Origin: Fasciolopsis buskii
Lineage: Eukaryota; Platyhelminthes; Trematoda; Plagiorchiida; Fasciolidae
Direction: 5' to 3'
Assembly (NCBI GenBank): GCA_008360955.1
Contig: LUCM01005033.1
Location: forward strand, 186,001 to 250,000
DNA: 64,000 nt
Below are positions 52,524-63,749 of this stretch, one piece after another. The notes beneath the pieces are model-generated. The model did no database searches and was not told the DNA's origin. It saw only the letters and a list, made by a program, of their open reading frames with translations. A program made the position numbers and the translations under genes. How positions within the stretch are numbered: the stretch's first letter is position 1; the number at the start of each line of letters is the position of its first letter.

Positions 52524-52736
52524 TTTATTCAAGGTAATTAAAATGAATAAAAATATGAATGATTTAACGGGTTATTAAACAGCTCGATTTCAGCAGCCAA
52601 AGAGGAGCATTTCCGACTTCAAGGAATCCAGTATGACACCGGACTTCATCCATTCACGCAAGCGATCGTCCGAGAAAAAGCCCAATTGCTTGGTTACAGA
52701 TTCAATGAGATTTCCTGCCCGATCAGCTAAACCTCC
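52524..52736 (-). CDS. Last exon of a minus-strand gene with poly(A) signal
   Basis: After the acceptor TTCATGTCAG the minus strand reads GGLADRAGNLIESVTKQLG and FFSDDRLREWMKSGVILDSL, and ends at TGA (52,590-52,592). AATAAA follows on the minus strand (52,524-52,529), about 60 bases after the stop, where a polyadenylation signal is expected. The peptide is about 48 residues, amphipathic and charged, and looks like an ordinary C-terminus. The exon starts in phase 0. Upstream exons on the minus strand should lie to the right but were not linked with confidence. I do not recognise the protein. Confidence 0.5.
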
Positions 52737-53113
52737 CTGACATGAAAGTATTATACAAAAAATGGAGAAAATAAGAGCAATAATAATATCCAAGAACAGA
52801 AGAAATGGGTTTATAAAACATGAAGTCATGGCTTATGACTGGAGATGATAATATGTATGCAAATATTAAACTCCAATAATAAAACGGTATTTATTCATCA
52901 CTGAGTGACTTAAAACGTTAACGGAAAATCACAGTAGGTCATGGAGCGAATTCAGTGGTGCTACAGACAACCGATGATAGCAGGTCACGTATTTCCCCGG
53001 ACAGTTACGTGCAATGTGCACGCAGACTCCGAACGCATGAGGTGTTGCGAAGACATTAAAAACGACGATTTGATTCCGTTGTGTCAAGTGATCCGAAGTT
53101 GGCAAGCGTACAG

Positions 53114-53114
<1 letters not shown>

Positions 53115-53156
<42 letters not shown>
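53115..53156. repeat. (TA)n microsatellite
   Basis: About 21 TA units. Open frames across it on both strands encode runs of alternating Tyr and Ile and should not be taken as genes. Confidence 0.97.
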
Positions 53157-53157
<1 letters not shown>

Positions 53158-54480
53158 GTATGATGAAGACCCAGCTTCCGCTGAACCCCGAAAAACCAAG
53201 GAACAACAAACAGGGAGAAAAGTGCGATCTGAGAATCCTCGTACCACATAACATCGTTCACCACAAACGCACGTGTGGCAGACCGAATGCACCGATATTT
53301 CAGTGAAGCACAGGGGTCTAAAAAACTATGAAAGATTAATGGGTAGATCAGCTTGAGCACCCGACAGTATACTGAATCGAACCGTTTGTGGACAACAGAC
53401 TGGAAAATCTACTAGGCAAGCGACTTCGGATAAACGTTTGCGTGATCAGTTGTGGGAATTTTAATTCCCAACAGAATAGCTAATAGGAGAAAAAGCCAAT
53501 GCTTGTCAACCGCCAAAAATGTGATCCTCTAATCTATATTAAAAACCGGAATTGGCAGCCCGACCATGGTGGGAAGAAAGCGTGAAATCCCATATTTGAA
53601 AAAAGATAACCTTCATACAACCGCATCCTAAAGCCACAAAACAGACATCGGTTTGTGAATATGTGAAAATCCTAATGCGGAAGAAAACTAACTGCTGATC
53701 GGTTGGAATCATACGTGCTCAATGTCACCTTGTGCTTTGGAGCCACAGCTTCAGACTCTAACATGAACACATGCAATTGGACCCATTTTAGGGTTTCCAA
53801 GTTATATAGTTTTATCACATAGTGGTATATATTCAATATTTCACAATCTTTCTGATTAACCAGTTTCTAAACTACAGTTAGATTTTCAGGTGCTTCGAGT
53901 GGTGATTGTAGGTTCTATTAGTCCCTTAAGAAATTTAGGCATCTAACAGCGAACCAACCGCTTTGTTTAGATTCAACCGAGTGAATAGGTTCTCTAGTTA
54001 ATGTCGCACGAGTTTCCTTCCGACGGGTCACATGACTTATGGAAACTCCATTATTCGGGGCTGAGTGCAAGAATTGATGTTTCGTTCTGTTCGGCGAAGA
54101 GAAAACAACAGGTAAAGGTTAGGTTTACGACCGCCGTGGCCAACGAATCAGGAATACATTTTCTATCGTAATCATGTGGGCAGCTAACGAATGTTTAATC
54201 CACAGCTGACAGCAGGATGGATGCAATTTGAGAAATTCAACTAGAATACCAACGTCCCAAATATGTTGACTTCTGAATCCAATTTGTCCATTCCACTGAC
54301 GTTTGGTCAAAACCACTTTCATTTAATTGGTAGCTTATCAAGTGTCGTGTATATTGGCCGCTGGTCCCATGAATCACCTAGTCGGATGTTTTCAGCTTAC
54401 AAAACCTGATCAGGTCTCATCGACTGAGCATAGCCACAAACGAGCAAGACATGCGCGAACCGTTAGTATGACGCGCAATC

Positions 54481-55455
54481 ATGAAGCGTATGTCAGTTGA
54501 AGATATTCTTATTGCGTACCCTGTGCAGCTATCGGTCTTATACCATGCAAGGGAGGCAAGGGGCTGCCGGACATCTTTTCGATTTCTCTCGGAATCAGGA
54601 ATAGAAAGGTATGTAATATTTACAATGCACTGTCTGCTTTCCCAGTATGTATTACTGAAGCACTATTGCGACTCATGCAGCAGACTTGGATGTAATAGCT
54701 TTTCTCTCCAGAAACAATATTCATGGCTATCCATCGGCCTCCGCTATGCCAGTCGACTGCACGGTAGAGGCTATTCTTTATATTTTCGTAGCACGAGACT
54801 CACGAGATTTAGCTGTTTTACAACAACCGTGCTACCGGAACGAAATGGAGAAATCGCAAGAAATGGGACGCGCGTGTAACAACAGCGGGAGACACTTTGT
54901 AGTTTACATGAATGTTTCCATAGTTTGTTGTTCTAGATTTTCATCAAAAATGACAACTTCCTAGTGCCAAGTATACGCAATACTGAATTCTGCATAAAAA
55001 ACCCGTAAGAATATCTGTCACTGCCAGGTCATTAAATTTTGATTCAGTTTTATACTACTCTGCGGTCTTCTCCAGCCGTTTTGGACGTGCATCGGGTCGT
55101 GGGGGCCAGAGCACTTCAGCATTCGTTTTGTCACTGCAAAAGCGAATCGTTTTTTTACGATTCCCTAGCGAATGCTCCGGTGGTATGTTTAAAAATAATC
55201 CGATTTGGTTTAGTTGATGCTTGGAAATGGATAAAACATTGTGGAACTTCTCGCTCAAAACGTCATTTTTCTCGTTTTTTTGCATTAAATATTTCCTGAG
55301 ATTTTACTCATTTTGAGAGGATATGCAGCCCTGAGATTGTTATTCGGTTTTTATGCCCGTATGAGATTTCCCAGTCAAATTCCGCTTGTTTCTTCGAACC
55401 TGGTCAATTTTACGCCATCCATGCTGAACGCAACTTTTTCGAAAATTACGACTAA
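54481..55455 (+). CDS. Four-exon plus-strand gene model, unknown protein
   Basis: Four exons join in frame with canonical GT-AG borders: 54,481-54,608, 54,712-54,876, 55,074-55,185 and 55,375-55,455. The total of 486 bases gives 161 residues and a TAA. The first intron is short (103 bases) with a strong donor (AAAG then GTATGT) and acceptor (TTTTCTCTCCAG). The third exon follows a pyrimidine-rich CTTCTCCAG and ends at GTGGTATGT. The second donor (GCGT then GTAACA) is the weakest. The first ATG follows an in-frame TGA, but an upstream exon is possible. Peptide blocks include YHAREARGCRTSFRFLSES, VEAILYIFVARDSRDLAV and a Cys-containing end FFEPGQFYAIHAERNF. No family recognised. An AATAAA lies about 320 bases downstream. 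Confidence 0.35.
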
Positions 55456-57519
55456 ACGTAGCCCGGAACTTGCGAATGTATAACCATAAACGGACCGAAC
55501 AGGAATATTTCATAAGCGTATCGAAATAGCTGCGCTAAAAAGATCGGTGCAACTTAAAGATAACAAAAATCGTTACCGGTACTCAAATGAGAAAAATTGT
55601 CAATGCACGAAGCACGTGGCTCTCAATCGAAAGTTATCTGATTCATGTCGGTCAATAACCCATGGCATAGAGGACAATCGAAAAAAATGTTCAATTCTCA
55701 TTGCCTATCATCTTCACAAGCACCGCTAATGAAACGAACGAGTGAGGACTGCGTGAGCACAGAAGTAAACCAGGAAAATAAATATACCTAGCATGAACAC
55801 CGTGCTTCCTTCATACAAGATATGAAATAGAACAGATAAATCCTATAATCCGAAGAACTAAATTAAAAAAGGATTGATAGAATACTCAAGAGAAGACCAA
55901 TTTTGGGACAGATAAAGGAACAGTATCCCACGGTTTTGCGGTGCTCGGAAAAAGAGAAGAATCGAAACCTTTGGTGCAACGGGTTGGAACAGACATTTCT
56001 TACGTGTGACTTGTTGCCTGTGCACGACAGTAACGTGCAAAAAAAGGAACTGGGGTCACGTTAACCAGTTTTCGTAAACAGAAACCGTGGCAGTATCGTC
56101 AGAAAAATGACTGAGAAGCAACTGTATGAGGATGGTTTGGTGATTGCAGGCTGTAAATCAGAATAGGAAGGTCAATTAGTCTGATGCCTTTGAGTTGAAT
56201 TCAGTGGAGAAGAGGAAAGAGGACGCCACTCTGACAAATGTGACTGCAGCAGTCGAGAGTGAGAGGTGTTTGAGCCTCGTACAACAGTAAGTTGATGAGA
56301 AGGTGTAAGGTAACATCCGACGTCGAAAGGGGAAATTATAAAATATTGGTAGACAACTCAAACCTTTATTTTCCTAGAGATGCCTCGTGATAGGTTTCCC
56401 TTAAATCCCATGTGTATAGCAGGACTGCAGATTCACCATAGTCTTAGCGTCAACCGTCAGATGTCAGGAATCGAAACCAAGACAAATGTATACATATTGA
56501 AATAGGAATCCCACGAGTAGCTGAACGGCAGAACGAGGGAAGCACTACGGCTGCGTAGTCGAAGACCTTATTCTCACCTCATTGTGCTGGATGGTCGCAA
56601 CATAATGATAATTAAGGTCACGAGAACATGATGCACACAAAACTTTACAAAAAGTACACGTATCTTAATATCCTATCAGGCATGAATGTTCCGGTCCGAC
56701 TAGTTCAAATCGACCAAGCGAGTATTCTGAACAAAGCTAACGATGAGGAAAACAAAAATCACTCAAAATTATCCCAAATGATCGTCTCACATGCATGTAT
56801 CAATGATAAAAACCTAATCGCAAGAACACACCGTTAAAATGAGCCGATGCTTACAGTCAACTACTTTTTTTGCTCTCTTCACTTTGTAACGATAAATGTC
56901 TGCTATTCAGTGCATCGAATCAGGATTACCACCCGAGTGAGTGGAGAATAACAACAAAGTACGCAAAACTTGTGTACAATGAATCGAATGTTCGGCTGAA
57001 ACTAATACCCGAGAGTGAAAAATTACATCAGATAAGAAACTGTCGAGGTTCGCTTTTTCGTAAGCCTTTCAATGATTGTCAGATCATTTCCGAAATTTAT
57101 GTGCAGTATTTACAGCAGGATTAAAAAAGGCAATAACAGATCTCAGGTTGAAAGAATATATGGGCAACGAGGGTTACAAGTGTGAGGAAACGAAAGACTG
57201 GTCGTCGTCCGATTTTCTGCCTCAAAAAGCACGTCTCATTCCAATATGAAAATACCAATAGTCAATTTCGTCTGCCACTAGCCATCACTCATTGGTTCCC
57301 CGCGGCGCCAGCTAAAAAATTCCAAACTGAGCGTGCATAAATCTAACTTTGCTAAAACAGAACCAAGTATTTATTGAAATAATGAGTGCACGTCGAGCTC
57401 GGTTTGACTGTCACATACTCCATCGGTTTTCCCAATCATCGTTTGACTCGTCCTTCTCGTCAGTTGGCTTTCAGCCTAATGTCCTTAAAGTTACCTCGCA
57501 TATCTATATAAGTATATAT

Positions 57520-57774
57520 GGTATTGGTTTGTTCGCTGACCTGAGCAATTTGATTGCAAACGTTTCATCATCAATCGAGGTGACATCTTCAGTGCAAGTG
57601 CGCAGTTGTTGAGATTCTTTTCTATTTATAAGGTTTACTGGCACCAATAACCAGGATGGTCAATTCTATAAGTAAAGAACCCCAACAACTGCGCACTTGC
57701 ACTGACGATGTCACCTCGACTGGTGATGAAACATCTGCAATCAAATTGCCCAGCTCAGCCAATAAACCAATACC
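57520..57774. repeat. Foldback repeat with 91-bp arms
   Basis: The arms 57,520-57,610 and 57,684-57,774 are reverse complements at about 82 of 91 positions, with a 73-base spacer. A (TA)n tract follows at 57,818-57,839. Both arms encode the same short peptide when read outward to inward, with IEVTSSVQVRSC on the left and VEVTSSVQVRSC on the right. That only reflects the duplication. No transposase or reverse transcriptase lies within. This looks like a non-autonomous foldback or two copies of a short repeat inserted head to head. Confidence 0.9.
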
Positions 57775-57817
57775 ACCCTGTTGAACTTGAACTACGAGAA
57801 AGAACATCATTTCCTAA

Positions 57818-57839
57818 CTATATATATATATATATATAT
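57818..57839. repeat. (TA)n microsatellite beside foldback
   Basis: Eleven TA units, about 44 bases outside the right arm of the 57.5-kb foldback. Confidence 0.95.
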
Positions 57840-57998
57840 CGCAAATCTGAATACAGACCGCACTATCGGAATTAAGGAGAAAGACGAAATCAATGGGAGA
57901 GAAAGAGGAAAGAAAAAGAAACAGAGTTCAGCACACATGGCACAAACCCCATCTCCGCATCATCAGCGATTAATCAGGAGCCATGGTTGCTAGAAAAG

Positions 57999-58304
57999 CT
58001 ACTTCGCAACGTAAACCGGATCCCTCCCGCTGATCGGTTGGCACGGATTGCGGACTGGCTCAGTCACTTCGCCTTTCTGCATATCTGATGCCCAATCATA
58101 ACTGTCACTGAGCAGTTGGTAGCAAGTGAGATAAGGCGGTCTCCGATTATTTTTGCCACCGGAACGCGCACACGATTTGGCATGAGCAGATTGCATCCGC
58201 TCATGCGTATCGATTGGGACTTGCTGATTATGTCCCATCATCGCAAGACAACTGGTAACCAAGGGAATAGCTTTGCTTGGCTTTGGCACAAGGAAAGCGA
58301 GACT
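57999..58304 (-). CDS. Candidate exon, unknown protein
   Basis: A minus-strand frame of about 100 codons, noticeably richer in G and C than its flanks. It ends in TAG at 57,999. A possible acceptor (GAACGCTAG) precedes it. The peptide is polar with scattered Cys: VPKPSKAIPLVTSCLAMMG, RSGGKNNRRPPYLTCYQLL, and a C-terminal GRDPVYVAK. No domain seen. It follows the 58.4-58.8 kb exon on the same strand, but no phase-compatible strong donor was found to join them. Confidence 0.3.
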   Translation of the reverse strand, partial: SLAFLVPKPSKAIPLVTSCLAMMGHNQQVPIDTHERMQSAHAKSCARSGGKNNRRPPYLTCYQLLSDSYDWASDMQKGEVTEPVRNPCQPISGRDPVYVAK

Positions 58305-58397
58305 AGCGTTCCTTCATAATTACCTAATAGCAAGAATGTGAATCGACCCGAAAGTGACACCTGAACGTGGAGGCGAGGCGCGACTCGAAATGATTCG

Positions 58398-58819
58398 CTA
58401 AACAAACTTTTTATTTGTGGTCAGATGCAATTCGTATATTTTAACGACCAATTCATTAACAGATAAACCCAAGTAAGCCGATACAAATGAAGTAGAGGAG
58501 GGGGTCCTACTTAGAAGCGAAGACCGCTTTATCTCTCTGTCAGACTGGGACTCAATTAATGTAAAGAGTTCCGAGGAGAAATTCGAACCAACCATTGGCT
58601 TTCCCCCCTTTCGCACCATCCACTCATTACTAACTGATTTCTCTGGGACAAACCTTGGTCTTTGTTTAATCGCATCAGTTTGACTGTAGCGTTGACGACC
58701 TGGACTCTCGCCATTGCCACGGGGGTGGGTTTGCCGTTGATTGACTTTGTTTGATGCCCTTTGTCGTTTACGTGATCTGCTGTCACGAAACGGAGTAACA
58801 GGGTCCGAAAGGGACACCG
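58398..58819 (-). CDS. Candidate C-terminal exon, basic Ser/Arg-rich tail
   Basis: After an acceptor (AACCCTCAG) the minus strand is open for about 139 codons to TAG. The sequence starts VSLSDPVTPFRDSRSRKRQR, continues with polar Arg, Ser and Asn, and ends in a more hydrophobic YLGLSVNELVVKIYEL. AAATAAAA lies just before the stop. In an overlapping minus-strand frame (59,104-58,556) a hydrophobic segment FVLLINVRSTTLICLLTYAV lies upstream. A tiny intron of about 46 bases would join that segment to this tail in phase, as a membrane span followed by a cytosolic tail. Its donor (ACG then GTTCTA) is weak. Family unknown. Confidence 0.33.
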
Positions 58820-59011
58820 CTGAGGGTTATTGTGTATAATTAATCCGTTCCAAATAGAACCGTAGCGGTTCGGATCCGCCTTTGTTTCGATTTGGGTCAA
58901 TTTGGTTGCTACGCTTCGCTCAAACGTTCGCTCGAGAGGCTTACAACTGGCTTGACGAGATACTGCGTAAGTCAACAAACAAATAAGCGTAGTTGAACGC
59001 ACGTTTATCAG

Positions 59012-59163
59012 CAGAACAAAACGTGCCAAACTGGCCAATTTATGACGTTTCGACCAAACCCAATATGACACCGAAGCCACAAGTGAATTCGGTGAACGTA
59101 TCAAGCCTCCGAAGGGAGTACATCCCTACTACACAGTCGTCGAGAGGGAGGGGACATTTACAA
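59012..59163 (+). CDS. Candidate plus-strand exon before polyproline tract
   Basis: A plus-strand frame from an acceptor-like TTTATCAG to a donor-like CAA then GTAACA, encoding a polar peptide with VSTKPNMTPKPQVNSVNV and RREYIPTTQSSRGRGH. If unspliced the frame continues into the ACC repeat and gives a run of eight prolines. It overlaps minus-strand coding candidates, so at most one of them is real. Confidence 0.2.
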
Positions 59164-59196
59164 GTAACACTGTCAACCCTGTCACCGTTACCAACA

Positions 59197-59229
59197 CTAC
59201 CACCACCACCACCACCACCAGGACCACCA
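59197..59229. repeat. (ACC)n microsatellite
   Basis: About eight ACC units with flanking imperfect repeats. Depending on frame it reads as Pro, Thr or His (plus) or Gly, Val or Trp (minus), so long frames here are inflated by the repeat. Confidence 0.95.
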
Positions 59230-60178
59230 ATACTACCAACATTACCATCAGTTGACAAACTAGTTCATGAAACGTCAAATACATTGTTTCTGCTTGAAGC
59301 CCGATCGATATAGTCATCAATGAGGCTGAATGTCCGTGAATTAATGGGAACGGCATTCGTCAATTATATCCTCCCTCTTGAAGGCATTGACAACACAGAA
59401 CAGTGAGCAGACTGGACAACAATGAACAATTAGGAAAAATTACAATAATACTCCTGACAGTATGAAATGGGTCCGATTTAAATCTAATAAGCAATTCACT
59501 CCATACAAAGCGAGATCCGAAAAACACGGACTTTCGGTTCGACTTGGTCAATTCTAGAGAGCGGGACTGTGTGGATGACTGTTTCTCACTTTTCTCACTG
59601 ACCTCCCCCATCTTACGCACATCGTCCGTCGCTCTCTCGGTTGTTTATGCATGAAGCTGGTCTATCCTGTGTACACGGTTGTGTGCATGTCTGCAAAAAG
59701 TACGACCTGGTGGAACACCAAAACCAACATGATACATTCTTCATCCTCGAGACAAAACAGACTACACGCGACAATGACACTAGGCCCTATCTTGTAGCCC
59801 CTCTATCATGGGCATCTGTTCTCCGCAGAAATTTCTATGAGACTCGGAAGTTTTTTGCCATCTCGGCCGGGAATGATCATCATACAAGGTAGAGTTCTAC
59901 ACAAATGATTTAGAAAGATACTGAATAAATACAAAAAGAATGGACATTTTTCTTTTTATACAGCCACAGCATAATACGTACACAGGGAAAACAAGGGAGT
60001 TAAGATGAAAGACAACAAGAACGACTAACTGGGTGACTGATTGACTAAATGTGAATCCATGGAACGGGGTGGCGAAATTTATGATCTACCCTGACTCCCA
60101 GATTGAGAATCACCATTCGGCAATGGTCAAGTATGGATGTAAGGATATCTCTAAGTCAATTGGGTTGCTTCCTACAAT

Positions 60179-60226
60179 GATATATATATATGTATATATA
60201 TATATACATGGATGTATATGTATATC
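60179..60226. repeat. TA/TG/CA microsatellite
   Basis: Interrupted TA runs with TGTA and CATGGATGTA units. Confidence 0.93.
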
Positions 60227-60672
60227 TACCTTCAACGAGCAACAAAACTGACGAGGACGGCATATGGCTTGCCGACACCACAATCATAACGGTAAAAGAA
60301 AACTTCCATACGGATGAGTAGCAACTTTGTCGATGCATACATAACTGTACGTGTGGACACAGATAGTGGGAGAGCTATCGATGGAGCAAATTGGAACTAG
60401 CGAGCTTGTGCGGTCGTGTGCATGTGTTTTAATGGTGGAAACAACTGCTATTGTACTAGTTCGGCTTCCGCGCATATGCCAATGAATAATAAACTACTCT
60501 CATGAAGAACGAGCATTTTACTCATCGTCTAGTGGTATATGCTGCCTAAATTCAGTTTGTAAGTCAGTTAGTTAGAGTCATACTGGCCTATTCGAGAACG
60601 AAAACGTCAGTCACGACAAATGTGCGGTATAACCTTGGGGAGAATTTAAGATGCTATGGTAACAGCACATAC

Positions 60673-60837
60673 CTGATCAACTAAGGGTACTAGTGACCGC
60701 ATATGGTCATTCCATGTTGATGTGGTTTTCAGGACCAAACTGAAGACTTCATACCAACACCCGAGACTGACCGCGAAGTATTCAGCATACAAAATGGGTA
60801 ATGTGACAACATAAAATGTCCCCTCGTATGTCAAGTG
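60673..60837 (-). CDS. Candidate internal exon, hydrophobic
   Basis: 165 bases (exactly 55 codons, phase 0 to phase 0) end at a textbook donor, GATCAG then GTATGT. The acceptor is weaker (AAAAG). The peptide includes TFYVVTLPILYAEYFAVSLG and VFSLVLKTTSTW, so it may hold one membrane span. No family recognised. It lies on the same strand as the exon candidates at 58.4 and 62.7-63.6 kb. Confidence 0.3.
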
Positions 60838-60839
60838 CT

Positions 60840-62747
60840 TTTACTTACAAACTAAATTTAAAAGTCGCAAGACTCACGTATATCTAGAGTCGGAGAGTAG
60901 TACCTAGGTTTTTCGGCTATACGGTTTTAGTTTTGAGTTAAGCACATTCCGACTTCCTAGTACACATGCAGGCCTTCTAGTGAAGTGATGACACTGTGAC
61001 AGTTCACACCGAAATAAACTTACGGAAAACAAACTATCTAAGTGGTATTCCAAGAAATATCGGAACAATATAAAAGTGAACTGGGCATTTTGACTAGTTT
61101 TGATTTCGAATTCACGGGATTTATTCCTAATAAACGTAAGTTATTGACAAGTTACTGACTTTCTGCAACAGCTACCAAGGTTTTTCAGCTTCGGGTTTAT
61201 ATTCGAGACCTTATGTTTTCGTGGATTCAACGTTGAAATGGTCATTTTTGCCCAGCTTTATTTGCCTGACCGTAAATATGATAAATTTAATAGCACGATC
61301 AAGAGCGCTTGCGTCCATTCACCTGGGTGACCCACTTCGATTTCTGTAATCGATCCCAAATACTAAAACATACGCATGCTTGGTTTTGACCGCATAAGCA
61401 CAGGAGGGGGATATGAACGTCGAGGGTCAGCTCCGGAAGATAGCCCGTTCGGTAACCAAGTATAATTTCATTAACGCAATCATTTGGATGATTGATTCAA
61501 TATATAGTGAAAATCTGGTAATAAATACCAACTACAGTAGCATTACAGCTCATCTTACTGGTACGGCTTTCATTGAAAGCTTTCCGTCCAAGACAAACCC
61601 AAACAAAACAAGTCGCTGGTTCCGGTCTGGAAGATGCAGGAGTTTGCATGTAATCAATGAAACAGTAGGAGAAAAGCGGAATCTGTTCCTTCTTTCGTTT
61701 CCATCGAATGTGGAGCTGATATTATGAATAATGTGCCAAAAAAGCAGTCGTGAATGTACTTGTAGACGTAGGACATCAATGCAAACGTTGGATGTGGAAT
61801 CCGTGATTGTAGCTATATGCTACTCAACGTTTATCTGTAACTACCCCTAGTTGAAATTATTGACCAACCATGGAGATTGGGCAAACATCTCTAACTATAT
61901 GATCTCCCAAACCTGAGCATGTGCAGCTTCAAACGTCCAATGTGCGAAACGCTAAGCTGGGCCAGCAACAAATTTGTAAACTCTGGTTATTGCACGAAAG
62001 TGATTTGTGGGACGGCTAATGCAAATAAGTATAGGAAGTTGGAATCATTTTCAGTTATAAGTCCACAGCACCAAATTCGTCACAATAAATCGACCATCAC
62101 AAATAGCCACTTTTAAAGTCGCACAATCCAAATGTAGCCTGTGTATGTGTGACAGATTCTCGCGCTACAGAAGCGCTTATTGACCTGTTCTGCTGTGAAC
62201 ATTCCTTACCAGCACTTTTCATATATCAAACGTGTATTTTATTGATGACGACATTATGCATAGTCCGAAGATATAATTCAACAGTACTTGATTCTTATTA
62301 ACAGCTGGGTTGCATGCCAAATAAACGGCAAAATTTTTTCGTATAACATTCTATTATTTTCACTCCCCGCATTTATTTGTCCAAACCTTGTCATCCAGGT
62401 AGAATACATAACCAGAAAGATTTACACTGAGTTTAACGACCATGTGCACCGTTGCTAAAAATCGGTTAACTCTTTGGTTTTAATTAAAATCAATACGTGA
62501 CACATCGATTTTTCGGTACACTCCTTACATCATGTGGTTAACTCTTTTTTTTGAAATTGGTCAATGGCCGATTCGCTATTCAATGACAGTAAAAACATTC
62601 ATTGTTCAACGGGTATTTCCGCCATGCATTGTTTATTGGCTTGAGGTGTACGAGGCGCTTGAGAGAAGCAGCCACTTCTAAGTGGAGTAGACTGCCATAT
62701 CTCTTAAAGAATAATTAATCGCTTCGGCATCCATCAGTTACTCTCAC
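60840..62747. other. Stretch with no supported gene
   Basis: A plus-strand frame of 104 codons (61,413-61,727), with two N-glycosylation-type sites but no domain, is the only long one. If the flanking minus-strand exons belong to one gene this is intron. Confidence 0.35.
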
Positions 62748-63091
62748 CCTTAGATCACGCATAAATGACCAAGCCCCGGCAAACCGCTCGGGTAAGTGGA
62801 CTAAACCAAGTAGAGGGCAACCAGGGTCGAAAAGCTCAAGCAGAACGGTGTTCGGAAGGTGAACATCTATTCGCCGGAGTGGGAAGGCGAGGTCCAATGA
62901 CCGAACGATTACAAAAAACAACTGACTAACATTCCTGACCCGGTATTCCGAAAGAGATAAATGAACCGTCAAGCCACCGGCTCTCCCAGGAGAACAGAGC
63001 TGCTTTGTATTATGGAATTTATTGTGAAAAGGTTAGAGATGCGACTTCGGACAAAAAGGTTATTCTGCGCGGGAGGCACCACTTCGCGGCT
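62748..63091 (-). CDS. Candidate exon with weak seipin-like motif
   Basis: A minus-strand segment open for about 114 codons between an acceptor (AATTGTTTAG) and a good donor (CTAAGG then GTGAGAG). The peptide reads as beta strands: SVLLGEPVALTVHLSLSEY, RVRNVSQLFFVIVRSL, then RRIDVHLPNTVLLELFDPG. The order G-x-P, alternating hydrophobics, a Glu, a Phe-Val strand, then Arg, His and LL resembles the opening of the lumenal beta-sandwich of seipin (lipid-droplet biogenesis, ER). An ungapped 28-residue comparison by eye gives about 9 identities with the human protein as I remember it. That is suggestive only. An NVS glycosylation site is present. It could be another beta-sandwich protein. Confidence 0.38.
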
Positions 63092-63347
63092 CTAAACAAT
63101 TAATCAGGAAACATGCGGTCACCAGCCTCTGGTGTTCCCCAGGAGCGACGTACTTAGCATCCCAAAGACCGAAGTGATGAGACAACAAGCTGAGATATCT
63201 CATCCAAGAGAATTATCACATGTAACATGCAAGTAGATGTCCGCAATCAATGCATCAGAATGTGGATTTCATATGACAGTCACGTAAACGTCTCTTGCCA
63301 ATGGAAGGTCCGCCCACCCAACGCGAGTTATTGGAGATACATCTCAC

Positions 63348-63583
63348 CGACTTCACCACAGTAACTCGACGAACAGCTGCTACCCCTATACGTCGCGTTC
63401 GTTCTAGACAAAACAGCTAACGATGTAACGGCCTCCTGAGGATCAAACTCACCCAACGGTGAACACTGCAGACTGAAGTGAGAGGCCACATATTCAGTTA
63501 GAGCCAATACCCAAAGATAGTGGATGATAATGGCCGGTAAAATGGAGACTGCGATAAAAATTGGTAACCAGAAAACTATTAAG
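63348..63583 (-). CDS. Candidate exon with membrane span
   Basis: The minus strand is open for about 80 codons after an in-frame TGA. It encodes a strongly hydrophobic helix (LIVFWLPIFIAVSILPAIII) and then a polar part with an NAT glycosylation site and three Cys in RGSSCSSSYCGEV. There are two good donors, TTGG then GTGAGT (exon end 63,453) and GTCG then GTGAGA (exon end 63,348). The acceptor is poor, so the left border of the transcript is unsure. A signal anchor followed by a Cys- and glycan-bearing lumenal stretch would suit the N-terminal side of the 62.7-kb exon, but the phases do not join without another acceptor. Confidence 0.33.
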
Positions 63584-63749
63584 CTTCATTCGACGTTTCC
63601 AGTTCAGTTCAGTTAGACTTCCACTGATACGCTCCAATAAGCAACACAAACAGGAATGAGCTGCATCAACGAAACAGCAAGACTGATCCACTCACAAAAT
63701 AACAAAACCCAGTGCTCGTTTCAGCACATCAATAACCTTTTTAACCAGT

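Noticed and set aside
52929..53360. Long open frames on both strands across 53.1 kb
   Set aside because: They are sustained by a (TA)n microsatellite that encodes alternating Tyr and Ile.
54125..54322. 65-codon minus-strand frame starting with ATG after a stop
   Set aside because: No good donor or polyadenylation signal and no domain; it overlaps no other support.
57580..57740. Hammerhead-ribozyme-like sequence CTGACGA ... GATGAAAC in the right arm of the 57.5-kb foldback
   Set aside because: CTGANGA and GAAA are present with a short stem between them, but an extra unpaired base spoils stem II. The base that would be at the cleavage position opposite the long palindromic stem is G, which hammerheads do not allow.
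59040..59356. Polyglycine and polyvaline frames on the minus strand and polyproline on the plus strand
   Set aside because: They are created by the (ACC)n microsatellite; no flanking domain supports them.
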